Positions 18,647-26,946 of a DNA stretch of 64,000 nucleotides are shown piece by piece. The stretch is from Streptomyces sp. NA04227 (lineage in GTDB: Bacteria > Actinomycetota > Actinomycetes > Streptomycetales > Streptomycetaceae), in the NCBI RefSeq assembly GCF_013364195.1, contig NZ_CP054918.1, positions 6,499,001 through 6,563,000 on the forward strand. Direction: 5' to 3'. Position 1 is the first letter of the stretch. Every line of letters begins with the position of its first letter. The notes under the pieces were generated by a model. It saw only the letters and a program-made list of their open reading frames with translations, did not search any database and was not told the DNA's origin. A program made the position numbers and the translations under genes.

Positions 18647-18661
18647 TTCACTGTCAGTGAA
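18647..18661. promoter_or_regulatory. Palindromic operator candidate upstream of the DHA2 efflux gene
   Basis: TTCACTGTCAGTGAA is a perfect inverted repeat with 7-bp arms around one base. A half-site CACTGAA recurs at 18587-18593, over the efflux gene start. This is the size and placement of a TetR-family operator. The regulator itself is not next door. Confidence 0.6.
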
Positions 18662-19270
18662 CGCAACTGCTCAACGGTTTCTGCTCTTTGTGTGCCTGTC
18701 GGCGTGTCCTTGGGCGGGCGGGGGTTGGACGGGGAGGGGTGGGGGTGGACTGTGGTTCGGGGTGTTCGGGTTCGGTCGGCTCTGGGGTCGACGGGGTGTG
18801 GCCGTGGTTGCGGGAGTGTCCGGTTGATCGTTTGCGGCCGCTTGTTCGCTGGGCACCCGGCCTGGGTTCGGAAGATGGGCTTCCGTTGACCGATGCCGGG
18901 GGAGCGGGTCGTGTCCCGTCTCGGGTCGAGTCACTGGTCGCGGATCACGTTCGAGGCGGGGTGATGGTCCCGAACCGGTGGGTCGTGGCTGGTGGTGCGC
19001 TTGGCGCGTGGGGTGCGTTCGTCCGTCGCCAACTCGCGGCGGGGCACGGCAGTTGAGCCCCCGGAATGCCGCGACGAGGTGCTGGCTCCCCAAGAAGTGT
19101 CGCGCAGATGTGTACGCAAGTTAAGGGTGCGGGAAGTGCCGGTGGCCGCGCGGTGAGCCGCGACCGCGAGCGCCTTCCCGCGTGCGCCGACTCCTTTACG
19201 AGGGACGGGGTGTCGTTTACGGGGGACGGGGTGTCGGCGGCGGATCACCACGTCGTACCCTGGAGGTGCC
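18662..19270. other. G-rich non-coding region between the efflux gene and rnhB
   Basis: About 600 bp without a credible gene. Bases 18700-18830 are strongly G-rich on the plus strand with many GGGG runs. Frames on either strand translate to Pro/Arg/His- or Gly-rich low-complexity sequence without a ribosome site. Two copies of a 21-bp repeat and a TACCCT -10-like hexamer (19258-19263) occur near rnhB. It may be the remains of a lost regulator gene, but I see no homology to prove that. Confidence 0.5.
19195..19236 (+). repeat. Tandem 21-bp repeat, two copies, upstream of rnhB
   Basis: Two adjacent 21-bp units (19195-19215 and 19216-19236), differing at one base, begin TTTACG and end GGGGTGTCG. 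They end 34 bp before the rnhB start, inside its likely promoter region. Confidence 0.75.
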
Positions 19271-19972
19271 ATGCCGTACCAACCTCCCACCCACACCGTC
19301 GAGCGCTCGATCCGAGCCACCACGGGCGCCAAGGTCGTCGCCGGTATCGATGAAGTGGGGCGAGGCGCCTGGGCGGGGCCCGTCACCGTCTGCGCGGCGA
19401 TCACCGGACTGCGTCGGCCCCCCGAGGGCCTGACCGACTCCAAACTCCTCACGCCCAAACGCCGTGACGAACTCGCGGTGGTGCTCGGGAAGTGGGTGAC
19501 CGCCCACTCCTTGGGTCACGCCTCGCACGAGGAGATCGACGCCATGGGGATGACGGCGGCCCTGCGCCTCGCCGCCACCCGTGCCCTCGACGGGCTGCCG
19601 GTGCGACCCGAGGCCGTCATCCTCGACGGCAAGCACGACTACCTCGGAGCGCCCTGGCAGGTACGGACGGTGATCAAGGGTGACCAGTCCTGCGTCGCTG
19701 TCGCCGCGGCCTCGGTCATCGCGAAGGTCCGCCGCGACAAAATGATGGCCGAACTCGGCGCCGACCATGCAGACTTCTGCTTCGCGGCCAACGCCGGCTA
19801 CCCCTCGCCGGTGCACAAGGCCGCGCTGCTGGAACGGGGCCCCACCCCGTACCACCGTCTCACCTGGGCGTATCTTGATGCGCTGCCCCAGTGGCGGCAT
19901 CTCAGGAAGCCGCGCCTGTGGGCGGACGAAGCGATTCCGGAGATCGAGGGCCAACTCGGCTTCGACTTCTGA
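19271..19972 (+). CDS. rnhB: Ribonuclease HII
   Basis: The 233-residue protein has the RNase HII core: [14 protein letters not shown] (first Asp-Glu metal pair), [17 protein letters not shown] (third acidic residue) and [12 protein letters not shown] followed by the [10 protein letters not shown] motif and the YHRLTWAYL end. It cuts the RNA strand of RNA-DNA hybrids and starts removal of single ribonucleotides from DNA. The GC-rich N-terminus [12 protein letters not shown] is short, so ATG 19271 is the natural start. It is followed after 81 bp by a small degenerate helicase-domain protein on the same strand. Confidence 0.96.
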   Translation: MPYQPPTHTVERSIRATTGAKVVAGIDEVGRGAWAGPVTVCAAITGLRRPPEGLTDSKLLTPKRRDELAVVLGKWVTAHSLGHASHEEIDAMGMTAALRLAATRALDGLPVRPEAVILDGKHDYLGAPWQVRTVIKGDQSCVAVAAASVIAKVRRDKMMAELGADHADFCFAANAGYPSPVHKAALLERGPTPYHRLTWAYLDALPQWRHLRKPRLWADEAIPEIEGQLGFDF

Positions 19973-20053
19973 TTCCTGGCGTCCGTACGCAAGTCCCGAC
20001 TCAACCGCCACCCGCCGACGCGAGTCGCAACGGCGTTTGATAAATATCAGCCC

Positions 20054-20656
20054 ATGCCTCTCCTTCCCGAGGAGCCTCAGATTCACGAGAGTGCCCAGGG
20101 TCCCCGCGCCACCCCGGCCAGCAGCCGTACCGCGCCGACCCCTCGTCCCGTACCCGGCCCCCGTCCCGCTCGACCCGGCCGGCCCGGACCCGTACGTCCG
20201 TCCGCACCCGCTCAGCGCACGCCGCGTGAGCAGCAGACGGCGCCCTCCGGTGCAGCGGCCGGTGCGACGCCCCAGATCCAGCTCATCCCCGCCTCCGTCG
20301 AGGGTGCGCTGGACGCCGCCGAAGAAGCCGTCGACCTGCTGCTGGACTCCGGCCGCGCCCCCGGCGAGATCCTGGTGATCACCACCGGAGATCCCCACCC
20401 TTGGGCCGCCCACGAACTGTCCTTCGGCGAGACCGCCTACTGGGCCCAGCACGACGCCGGTGACGACGTCTTCCACGCCCAGTCCACCACCGCCGCACGT
20501 GCGACCACCCGCTCCGTCGTGGTCGTCGCCCTCAACGGCGGCACGGACGAGGCGGCGGCGAGCACCCTGCCGCTCGCCCTCGGCAAGGCGGGCTCCCTGC
20601 TGATCGTGTGCGGTGACCCGCAGCGCATCAACTCCATTCTCGGAGCGGGTGTCTGA
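20054..20656 (+). CDS. Orphan degenerate UvrD-like helicase C-terminal domain protein
   Basis: The 200-residue product has a Pro/Arg-rich disordered N-terminus (residues 1-75) and then a compact domain: AEEAVDLLLDSGRAPGEILVITTGDPHPWAAHE, DDVFHAQSTTAARATTRSVVVVALNG, and LGKAGSLLIVCGDPQRI. This order resembles the last RecA-like domain of SF1 UvrD/Rep-type helicases, where DVFxGxVxxxKGLERRAVVL, VGLSRA and LVVVGDP occur. Here the arginine-finger motif VI is replaced by LPLALGKAG and there is no Walker A or B, so it cannot hydrolyse ATP by itself. I infer a conserved actinobacterial non-catalytic derivative rather than a pseudogene, because the frame is clean. No experimental role is known to me. 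Confidence 0.65.
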   Translation: MPLLPEEPQIHESAQGPRATPASSRTAPTPRPVPGPRPARPGRPGPVRPSAPAQRTPREQQTAPSGAAAGATPQIQLIPASVEGALDAAEEAVDLLLDSGRAPGEILVITTGDPHPWAAHELSFGETAYWAQHDAGDDVFHAQSTTAARATTRSVVVVALNGGTDEAAASTLPLALGKAGSLLIVCGDPQRINSILGAGV

Positions 20657-20700
20657 GCCGTGCCATGTGGCACGGCTCAGGCCCGCCCCTGGGCCTGAGC
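20655..20700. terminator. Two overlapping perfect hairpins between converging genes
   Basis: GAGCCGTGCC / GGCACGGCTC (20655-20678, 4-base loop) begins inside the stop codon of the helicase-domain gene. GCTCAGGCCC / GGGCCTGAGC (20675-20700, 6-base loop) shares four bases with it, so both cannot form fully at once. Together they form a bidirectional terminator before the minus-strand gene ending at 20903. Confidence 0.75.
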
Positions 20701-20902
20701 CCTGACGCTCGGCCTGGGGCGACGCTGCCTGTCCGATGCCGTCGCCCGCGCTCGACCCGTTGAGCCGGGCGTCGTCCGGAGGAGCGGTCGACCCGGGCCC
20801 GCGTCGCGGCAGGGGCCAATTGCCGAACGGACCAACGGAGCGTCGCCTTGAGCGTTCCGCTCGGTGGGTCGGGCGTCAGCGCGACCGTCGATGCGTCGGA
20901 TG

Positions 20903-21547
20903 TCAGCGTGCCGCCGCGCGCCGCATGGGTGCGGAGATCCCTCCGCCAGGGCGGAGGCACGGCACGTTGTCCGACAGTTCGGCGAGCGGTGTCGGCGACA
21001 CCCCGGTGCGTGGACTGCGCCCGGAGCGCCCCTCACCCTCGACCCGCCACCCCTCCTGGGTGAGGACGATGTACGCCCCGCAGCGGAGGCCGTGCAAGGT
21101 ACAGGCGTCCCGCAGCCCCCACATCCAAGCGCCGTCCTCTGCCGTCCACCGGTTGTCGCCGTCACGGCAGTAGAGCAGCACCGCCGTACGCGCCGGGGCG
21201 CGGCGACGCAGATCGTGCGGGATGACGCGTCGCAACTGGGCCAGCAGCGCGTTCCGGAACGCCCAACCGTCCGAGGCCGACGCCCGCTCGAACGAGGCGC
21301 TTGCCCGCAGCCGCTCCTCGGCGTCGAACACCGCGACCACCGCGGTGGCCGGGGCCGGATAGTGCCTGCCGTACAGTCCAGTGACGACCTGGCGAGGGTC
21401 GCGCAGCAGGGGCACTCCCGCGGCGGCCCACTCGTCCGGTTCGAGCAAGCGGCCGGGATCGGCTCTACGGGCGAAGTGCAGCGGCCCGCTGCGACGGGCG
21501 CCGCGGTCCGGCTCTCGCGGGGGCTGCGCGAATCCGAAGGTCACCAT
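20903..21547 (-). CDS. Hypothetical protein (214 aa)
   Basis: I do not recognise a family. Read from ATG 21547, behind a GGGAGA ribosome site, the protein begins MVTFGFAQPPREP. A basic, Pro-rich start leads into an ordered centre (residues about 40-165): DPRQVVTGLYGRHYPAPATAVVAVFDAEERLRASASF, WAFRNALLAQLRRVIP, RTAVLLYCRDGDNRWTAEDGAWMWGLRDACTLHGLRCGAYIVLTQEGW. The strand-helix alternation suggests a small alpha/beta domain, perhaps RadC/JAB-like in outline, though no metal-binding motif is visible. The last 45 residues are low-complexity. No signal peptide or membrane helix is seen. It is convergent with the degenerate-helicase gene across a double hairpin. Confidence 0.6.
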   Translation of the reverse strand: MVTFGFAQPPREPDRGARRSGPLHFARRADPGRLLEPDEWAAAGVPLLRDPRQVVTGLYGRHYPAPATAVVAVFDAEERLRASASFERASASDGWAFRNALLAQLRRVIPHDLRRRAPARTAVLLYCRDGDNRWTAEDGAWMWGLRDACTLHGLRCGAYIVLTQEGWRVEGEGRSGRSPRTGVSPTPLAELSDNVPCLRPGGGISAPMRRAAAR

Positions 21548-22111
21548 TCTCCCTTCGGACGCTCGCCCGCCGCGGTGGCAGGAGGGAACACGGGGGCACG
21601 CCACGTCAACCCGATTCCATACCCGGGTCGCGTAGAGGCAACGTCAATTCTTCCTTCCGTTCAGGTTCGCGGCAACGAGTAATTGGAGCCACTGCCTCGA
21701 TTCCTCGTTGTTGGTCGATATCTCCCCTTCGTTCCGGGAGAGAAGGGGTGGGTGGGGCGGGAGCGGACGGAGGCGGCGGGCGGGGGGATGGGCCGTTGTA
21801 CGGGGCGGGCGGGCGAAGTGGTGCGGCACCCTCGCCCGCGGTCTGCTCGGTACCGCTGCCGTACGGCGGTGGCGGCGGTGACTTCGATGGCAGCGGCGAT
21901 GGTGAGGGTGACGGCAGTGGCGATGGTGACTGCAGTGTGCGGGCCGCCCGGCGCGGCGAGGCCCCTTCGCGCGCCGCAGCGTGATCATCCTGAGCCCGTC
22001 TTCACTTCCGGCGTCCATACTCGGCCTCTCCGACTCCTCTCCTCCACGCCTCAGTTGGTCCCCATCCCGTTGGGTCTTCCTCCCACGCCGCCCTGTTCCG
22101 CCTTCCCTGCC
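21548..22111. other. Non-coding region with low-complexity sequence before recQ
   Basis: About 560 bp with no supported gene. The left part (21600-21720) is less GC-rich and could hold the promoter of the hypothetical gene. The centre is a purine-rich stretch with a GGNGAT-type microsatellite. Frames here encode only Gly/Asp or His/Arg repeats and lack ribosome sites. Confidence 0.5.
21846..21930 (+). repeat. Degenerate 6-bp-period GGYGAT microsatellite
   Basis: The stretch is built from degenerate hexamers such as GGTGAC, GGCGAT and GGTGAG, which would encode Gly-Asp/Ser repeats on the plus strand and His-Arg on the minus strand. No start or ribosome site makes either translation credible. 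Confidence 0.5.
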
Positions 22112-24271
22112 TCACCCCTGCACCGCGAGTACCAGCGGCAGCACCCCCTTCGCGCCTGCCCTGCGCAGCAACCGGGCGGCCATGGCCAAGGTCCAGCCCG
22201 TTTCGGTGAAGTCGTCGACGAGCAGAACCGGCCCTTGGGCACTTGCCAGTGCGCTGTTCAGGTCGGTTGGGAGAGCCAACGCGCTGTCGAGTGCCCGCAG
22301 CCGCTGGGCGCTGTTGCTCCGGGAGGCGAGGAGTTCCTCACCTCCCGGCTGATACGTCAGCGAGCCCAGCATCGGCAGACGCCCGACCTCGGCGATCCGT
22401 GCGGCGAGGGACGAGATCAGCGCGGGGCGCGAGGCCGAGGCCATGGCCACGACGCCGACCGGGCGCGGTGGTGCCTCAGCGGTTCCGGACGCCCAGCCAC
22501 CCGGCCCTTTGGCCCAGTCGGCGAGTACGTCGACGACGGCGCCCGCCACATCGTCCGGTACCGGTCCGTCGGATGCCTGGCCGGTCAGCAAGGGCCGGAG
22601 CCGGTTGCCCCAGCCGATGTCCGAAAGGCGGCCCAGCGCCCGCCCGACCTCCGCCTGCTCGCCTGCCGGAATCCGGCCCTTGAGATCGATACCGACCGCT
22701 GAGAGCCCGGTCGGCCACATCTTCCTGGGCTCCACTTCCACCCCGGCCCGGACCAGTTCTCCCTTGGCCGTGCCGAGCGCCGCAGCCGATACGGCACTGT
22801 CGAAGCGCGGTCCGGAGCAGTTGTCGCACCGGCCGCAGGGCTCGGCCTCCTCGTCGTCGAGCTGCCTGCGCAGGAACTCCATGCGGCAGGTGTCGGTGCG
22901 CGCGTACTCCCGCATGGCCTTCTGCTCGGCGTCCCGCTGTCGTGCGACCCAGGCGTAGCGTTCGGCGTCGTACGCCCAGGGCTCACCCGTGCTCGTCCAG
23001 CCGCCCTTCACCCGGCGCACCGCTCCGTCCACGTCGAGCACTTTGAGCATGGTCTCCAGCCGGGAGCGGCGGAGCTCCACCAAGGGTTCCAGCGCGGGCA
23101 GCGACATCGGGCGGCCCGCGGCGGCGAGCGTGTCCAAGGTGTGCCGTACCTGCGTCTCCGGTGGGAAGGCCAGCGAGGCGAAGTACTGCCAGATCGCCTC
23201 GTCCTCCTGCCCCGGCAGCAGCAACACCTCCGCATGCTCCACACCGCGCCCGGCCCTGCCCACCTGCTGGTAGTACGCGATGGGGGAGGAGGGGGAACCC
23301 AGGTGCACTACGAAGCCCAGATCGGGTTTGTCGAATCCCATGCCGAGAGCGGACGTGGCGACCAGTGCCTTGACGCGATTGCCCAACAGGTCGTCCTCGG
23401 CCTGCTGACGGTCGGCGTTCTCCGTCCGGCCCGTATAGGAGGTGACGATGTGCCCCTGCTGCCGGAGGTAGGCCGAGACCTCCTCCGCCGCGGCGACCGT
23501 CAGTGTGTAGATGATCCCGGAACCTGGGAGCCGACCGAGGTTCTCGGCGAGCCAGGCGAGACGGTGCGCCGCATCCGGAAGCCGCAGCACTCCGAGGCTG
23601 AGACTCTCCCTGTCCAACGGGCCCCGCAGCACCAGGGCGTCCGAGGAGGATCCGGTGCCGAGCTGCTCGGCCACGTCCGCCGTGACACGCGCGTTCGCCG
23701 TGGCGGTGGTCGCGAGGACCGGTACGCCGGGCGGCAGGTCGGCGAGCATGGTCCGCAGGCGCCGGTAGTCGGGCCGGAAGTCGTGCCCCCAGTCGGAGAT
23801 GCAGTGCGCCTCGTCCACCACGAGCAGACCCGTCGCCGAGGACAGCTTGGGCAGTACCTGGTCCCGGAAGTCCGGGTTGTTGAGGCGTTCCGGACTGACC
23901 AGGAGGACGTCCACCGCCCCCTCGGCCACTTCGGACTGGATCTGCTCCCACTCCTCCGTGTTCGCCGAGTTGATCGTGCGCGCGTGGATCCCGGCCCGTG
24001 CCGCGGCCTCCACCTGGTTGCGCATCAGGGCAAGTAGCGGTGACACGATCACGGTCGGTCCGCTGCCGCGCGCCCGCAGCAGGGCGGTTGCCACGAAGTA
24101 GACCGCGGACTTGCCCCATCCCGTGCGCTGCACGACGAGCGCCCGGCGCCCGTGGGCGACCAGCGCCTCGACGGCGAGCCACTGGTCCTCGCGCAGCCTG
24201 GCGCCGCCCGTCGGATCGCCGACGAGCCGGGCCAGGACGGCGTCGGCTGTTGTTCGCAGGTCTTCGCTCAT
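22112..24271 (-). CDS. RecQ-like ATP-dependent DNA helicase with C-terminal phosphoribosyltransferase-like domain
   Basis: Read from ATG 24271 the product has 719 residues. The helicase core has Walker A TGWGKS at 50-55, DEAH at 153-156 in VVDEAHCISDWGHDFRPDYRRLR (the RecQ aromatic loop), ATATANARV, and GRAGRG for motif VI. A four-cysteine zinc site follows in DTCRMEFLRR...CGRCDNCSG. The C-terminal 120 residues are unlike RecQ: QGPVLLVDDFTETGWTLAMAARLLRRAGA is a PRPP-binding loop of type I phosphoribosyltransferases, resembling ComF. It should unwind recombination or repair intermediates 3'-5'. It diverges from the DUF4192 gene; two DnaA boxes lie between them. Confidence 0.92.
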   Translation of the reverse strand: MSEDLRTTADAVLARLVGDPTGGARLREDQWLAVEALVAHGRRALVVQRTGWGKSAVYFVATALLRARGSGPTVIVSPLLALMRNQVEAAARAGIHARTINSANTEEWEQIQSEVAEGAVDVLLVSPERLNNPDFRDQVLPKLSSATGLLVVDEAHCISDWGHDFRPDYRRLRTMLADLPPGVPVLATTATANARVTADVAEQLGTGSSSDALVLRGPLDRESLSLGVLRLPDAAHRLAWLAENLGRLPGSGIIYTLTVAAAEEVSAYLRQQGHIVTSYTGRTENADRQQAEDDLLGNRVKALVATSALGMGFDKPDLGFVVHLGSPSSPIAYYQQVGRAGRGVEHAEVLLLPGQEDEAIWQYFASLAFPPETQVRHTLDTLAAAGRPMSLPALEPLVELRRSRLETMLKVLDVDGAVRRVKGGWTSTGEPWAYDAERYAWVARQRDAEQKAMREYARTDTCRMEFLRRQLDDEEAEPCGRCDNCSGPRFDSAVSAAALGTAKGELVRAGVEVEPRKMWPTGLSAVGIDLKGRIPAGEQAEVGRALGRLSDIGWGNRLRPLLTGQASDGPVPDDVAGAVVDVLADWAKGPGGWASGTAEAPPRPVGVVAMASASRPALISSLAARIAEVGRLPMLGSLTYQPGGEELLASRSNSAQRLRALDSALALPTDLNSALASAQGPVLLVDDFTETGWTLAMAARLLRRAGAKGVLPLVLAVQG

Positions 24272-24320
24272 GCCCCCATGCAACCCGATCGGTCGGACAT
24301 CCGGCGACCGCGCCCGCGAT

Positions 24321-24366
24321 CCTGTGGACAACTCCTGGCATGCCCCTGACCTGAGTTGTCCACAGG
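24321..24366. promoter_or_regulatory. Inverted pair of perfect DnaA boxes in a divergent promoter region
   Basis: CCTGTGGACAACT (24321-24333) and AGTTGTCCACAGG (24354-24366) are perfect 13-bp inverted arms separated by 20 bp. Each contains the preferred Streptomyces DnaA box TTGTCCACA (24323-24331 minus, 24356-24364 plus). The element lies 50 bp before the RecQ-like gene and 40 bp before the DUF4192 gene, where bound DnaA could affect both promoters. A plain terminator is unlikely because both genes point away. Confidence 0.75.
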
Positions 24367-24405
24367 CCCCCACGGGTTTTCCCGAATCGGGCCATCGTGT
24401 GCCGC

Positions 24406-25845
24406 ATGACCAATCACCACGAGGCAGAAGCCTTCGACACATCCGGAAACACCGCCGACCGGTACGCGAAGTCCTCCGGCCCGGCCCAAGAACAGAAGCC
24501 GATCACGCTGCGCTCCGCGGCCGAACTGGCCGATGCCCTCCCGTATTTGCTCGGGTACCGGCCCGGAGACAGCATCGTGCTGGCCGCCATCCACGCCGAT
24601 GGCGGGCACGGAACCTTTGGCGGGCGCGCGAGGCTCGCCATCCCCGCCCGCGCGGAGGAGTGGCCGACGATCGCCCGCAAGACCGCCGAGTCCCTCATCG
24701 ACGGGATCGAACGCCGACGCGGCAAGCCCGACGGAATGATCGTCTACCTCTCCCAGGAACCGCGAGGAGGGGAGAGTGGCCGCGAGGTCATGGAACGGCT
24801 CCGGCCACTGGCCCAGACGCTCCGGACCTCCTGCGGCGCTCTCGACGTCCCTGTGGTGGAGGCCCTGTGCCTCTCCGGAGGGAGGCTCTGGTCGTACTGC
24901 TGCCCCGGGCGCGGGTGCTGCCCGCCCGAGGGTGTCCCGATGGGAGTGCCGGGCACCTCCGTTCTCGCAGCTGCCGCAACCTTCGCGGGCATCCAGGTAC
25001 GGGGTTCCCTCGAGGATCTCCACGCCCGGCTCACCCCATGGCGGACGGAGGGTGGGGAAATGGCCCCTCGCGCCGCGGAACAGGAACGGGAACTCGACGC
25101 CGCGTGCACCGCGCTCGTGCCCCGGATGCTCGGCGAGACCGAACGGTCGACGGTGGCCGAGGACACCCTTGACCTGGCCCGACACCTGACCGCGCGCCTG
25201 GCCGAGGCGCCGCCCTCGACCGGGGAGCCGGCCTCCGACCGACGTGACGACGGCCTGGTCGCCAACGACGAGGCAGCGGCGTTGATCCTCGGTCTGCAGG
25301 ACCGGGACACCCGGGACCGGGCCGCGGAGTGGATGGAAGGGGACGAGGCGCGCCAAGCCTTGCGGCTCTGGCGAGCGCTGGCCCGGCGCTGTGTCGGGCG
25401 ATATGGCGAACACGCTGCCGCGCCCCTGACGCTCGCGGGCTGGGTCGCATGGTCGCTCGGCGACGAGCTGGAGGCCCGCGAAGCTCTCGCCATGGCCCTG
25501 GCGGCAGACCCTCAGTACACCTTCGCCATGCTTCTGCACCGCGCGTGCAACGAGGGGGTCGAGCCGGAGGCGGTCCGGAAATGTCTCCGACAGTGCAGGG
25601 CGGACCGGGAGGCGGCGCGGACGAGGAGCAGTGGCACAGAGAGGAAGACTGAGGTCCCCGGGACGGGAAACCCGGCATCGCTCGCCGAGCGACGTATCAA
25701 GCCACTGCCCCGCCGCCCCTCCACGCCGCCGAAGCAGGCGCCCCACCACGCGAAGCCGGTGACGGGACGCCCGCCGAAGTACGGTCCGCGTGTCCCGTCC
25801 CAGAGCCGCCGAGTCGGCAGGCGCGGCGCGAGGAACAGCCGGTGA
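24406..25845 (+). CDS. DUF4192 domain-containing protein
   Basis: The 479-residue protein matches DUF4192, an actinobacterial family of unknown function: LRSAAELADALPYLLGYRPGDSIVLAAI at residues 30-60, MIVYLSQEPRGGES, VVEALCLSGGRLWSYCCPGRGCCPPEGVP with its Cys-rich CCPGRGCCP, and a helical second half ending in AWSLGDELEAREALAMALAADPQYTFAMLLHRACNEG. The last 90 residues are Arg/Pro/Ser-rich and disordered. The cysteine cluster may bind metal, but this is a guess. ATG 24406 is preferred over GTG 24397 because the conserved region starts well inside. It diverges from the RecQ-like gene over the DnaA-box pair. Confidence 0.88.
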   Translation: MTNHHEAEAFDTSGNTADRYAKSSGPAQEQKPITLRSAAELADALPYLLGYRPGDSIVLAAIHADGGHGTFGGRARLAIPARAEEWPTIARKTAESLIDGIERRRGKPDGMIVYLSQEPRGGESGREVMERLRPLAQTLRTSCGALDVPVVEALCLSGGRLWSYCCPGRGCCPPEGVPMGVPGTSVLAAAATFAGIQVRGSLEDLHARLTPWRTEGGEMAPRAAEQERELDAACTALVPRMLGETERSTVAEDTLDLARHLTARLAEAPPSTGEPASDRRDDGLVANDEAAALILGLQDRDTRDRAAEWMEGDEARQALRLWRALARRCVGRYGEHAAAPLTLAGWVAWSLGDELEAREALAMALAADPQYTFAMLLHRACNEGVEPEAVRKCLRQCRADREAARTRSSGTERKTEVPGTGNPASLAERRIKPLPRRPSTPPKQAPHHAKPVTGRPPKYGPRVPSQSRRVGRRGARNSR

Positions 25846-25996
25846 CCACCGCAGCCGGGCAGTCTCGTGCACGGGTGGCTGCCGCACAGTACGGGGGCGT
25901 TCGCGGCAGCCGTCCGGCAGTGGTTCCAACTTCCGCCGATGCGCGCACAATGCGTCCGGATCCCGATGTGGGCCCTCCGTACGAACCGGATGTTTA

Positions 25997-26018
25997 TCGT
26001 CAGGCAGACGACTATGAT
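25997..26018 (+). promoter_or_regulatory. Operator and leaderless -10 of the NrtR-like gene
   Basis: The inverted repeat TCGTC-AGGCA-GACGA (25997-26011) sits just upstream of TATGAT (26013-26018), a good -10 hexamer ending seven bases before ATG 26026. The repeat occupies the spacer between -35 and -10, the classical place for a repressor; the encoded NrtR-like protein may bind it. Confidence 0.5.
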
Positions 26019-26025
26019 CACCGTC

Positions 26026-26787
26026 ATGCCCCCCTACGACCCCTCGGCGTTCCCGCCCTTCGCCGTCACCGTGGACCTGGTTGTGCTCACCGTGCGCCGT
26101 CACGCCCTGTGCGCGCTGGCCGTGCGGCGCGGCGAACCTCCGTTCCAGGGCCGGTGGGCGTTGCCCGGGGGCTTCGTACGCGACGACGAGGACCTGGAGG
26201 CGGCTGCGGCCCGGGAACTCGCCGAGGAGACGGGGCTCTGCGCCCAGACCGAGGCACCGGAAGCCGAAGTCAAGGGTGCCCACCTGGAGCAGTTGGCGAC
26301 CTACGGCGACCCGCAGCGGGATCCACGCATGCGTGTGGTGAGCGTCGCCCACCTCGTGCTCGCACCGGACCTGCCCGCGCCACGGGCGGGGGGCGATGCC
26401 AACAGCGCGAAATGGGCGCCGGTCGACGAACTCCTGGAACAGTCGGACGCCCGGCTCGGCGAGGAGCCCCCGGCCCCGCTGGCCTTCGATCACGCGCGGA
26501 TTCTCGGCGACGGCGTGGAACGCGCCCGCTCCAAGATCGAGTACTCCTCGCTGGCCACCGCTTTCTGCCCGCCGGAGTTCACGGTCGGCGAGCTGCGCCG
26601 GGTGTACGAGGCGGTGTGGGGCGTCGCTCTCGACCCGAGGAACTTCCACCGCAAGGTGACGGGAACCCCGGGGTTCCTCGTGCCGACCGGGGGCACCACC
26701 ACCCGGCAGGGCGGCCGGCCCGCTCAACTGTTCCGCGCGGGCGGCGCGACGCTGTTGAACCCCCCGATGCTGCGACCCGAGGTCTGA
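26026..26787 (+). CDS. NrtR-like Nudix-domain transcriptional regulator
   Basis: The 253-residue protein has an N-terminal Nudix domain whose box reads [24 protein letters not shown], matching GX5EX7REUXEEXGU, so ADP-ribose-type hydrolysis is possible. The C-terminal half is the winged helix typical of Nrt[58 protein letters not shown] and GGRPAQLFR. NrtR proteins bind ADP-ribose and repress NAD-metabolism or sugar-catabolism genes. ATG 26026 is chosen because TATGAT ends seven bases upstream and the Nudix fold begins at once. No NAD gene adjoins; the next gene is an ABC-type fusion 159 bp downstream. Confidence 0.88.
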   Translation: MPPYDPSAFPPFAVTVDLVVLTVRRHALCALAVRRGEPPFQGRWALPGGFVRDDEDLEAAAARELAEETGLCAQTEAPEAEVKGAHLEQLATYGDPQRDPRMRVVSVAHLVLAPDLPAPRAGGDANSAKWAPVDELLEQSDARLGEEPPAPLAFDHARILGDGVERARSKIEYSSLATAFCPPEFTVGELRRVYEAVWGVALDPRNFHRKVTGTPGFLVPTGGTTTRQGGRPAQLFRAGGATLLNPPMLRPEV

Positions 26788-26946
26788 AGTCCGGCTCAAC
26801 GGACGAAGCGCGGATCGCCACCGGTTGCAGCTTCCCAGAAAATCGGATATTTCAGGCTATCTTACTGAGGTACCCGCGGGGCCGGTCCGTGCCCGATCCG
26901 GACGGGCCCCGGCCGCCGAGCGGTCGCACCTCCCGTGAGAGAAGCG

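Noticed and set aside
18671..19093. Possible minus-strand gene (140 codons) upstream of the efflux gene
   Set aside because: The translation is a Pro/Arg/His-rich string without helices or motif and has no ribosome site; not a TetR protein.
21748..21984. Gly/Asp repeat protein resembling a calcium-binding repeat
   Set aside because: The GDGSGDGEGDGSGDGD string comes from a hexanucleotide microsatellite; no start signal, and the calcium-binding nonapeptide pattern is absent.
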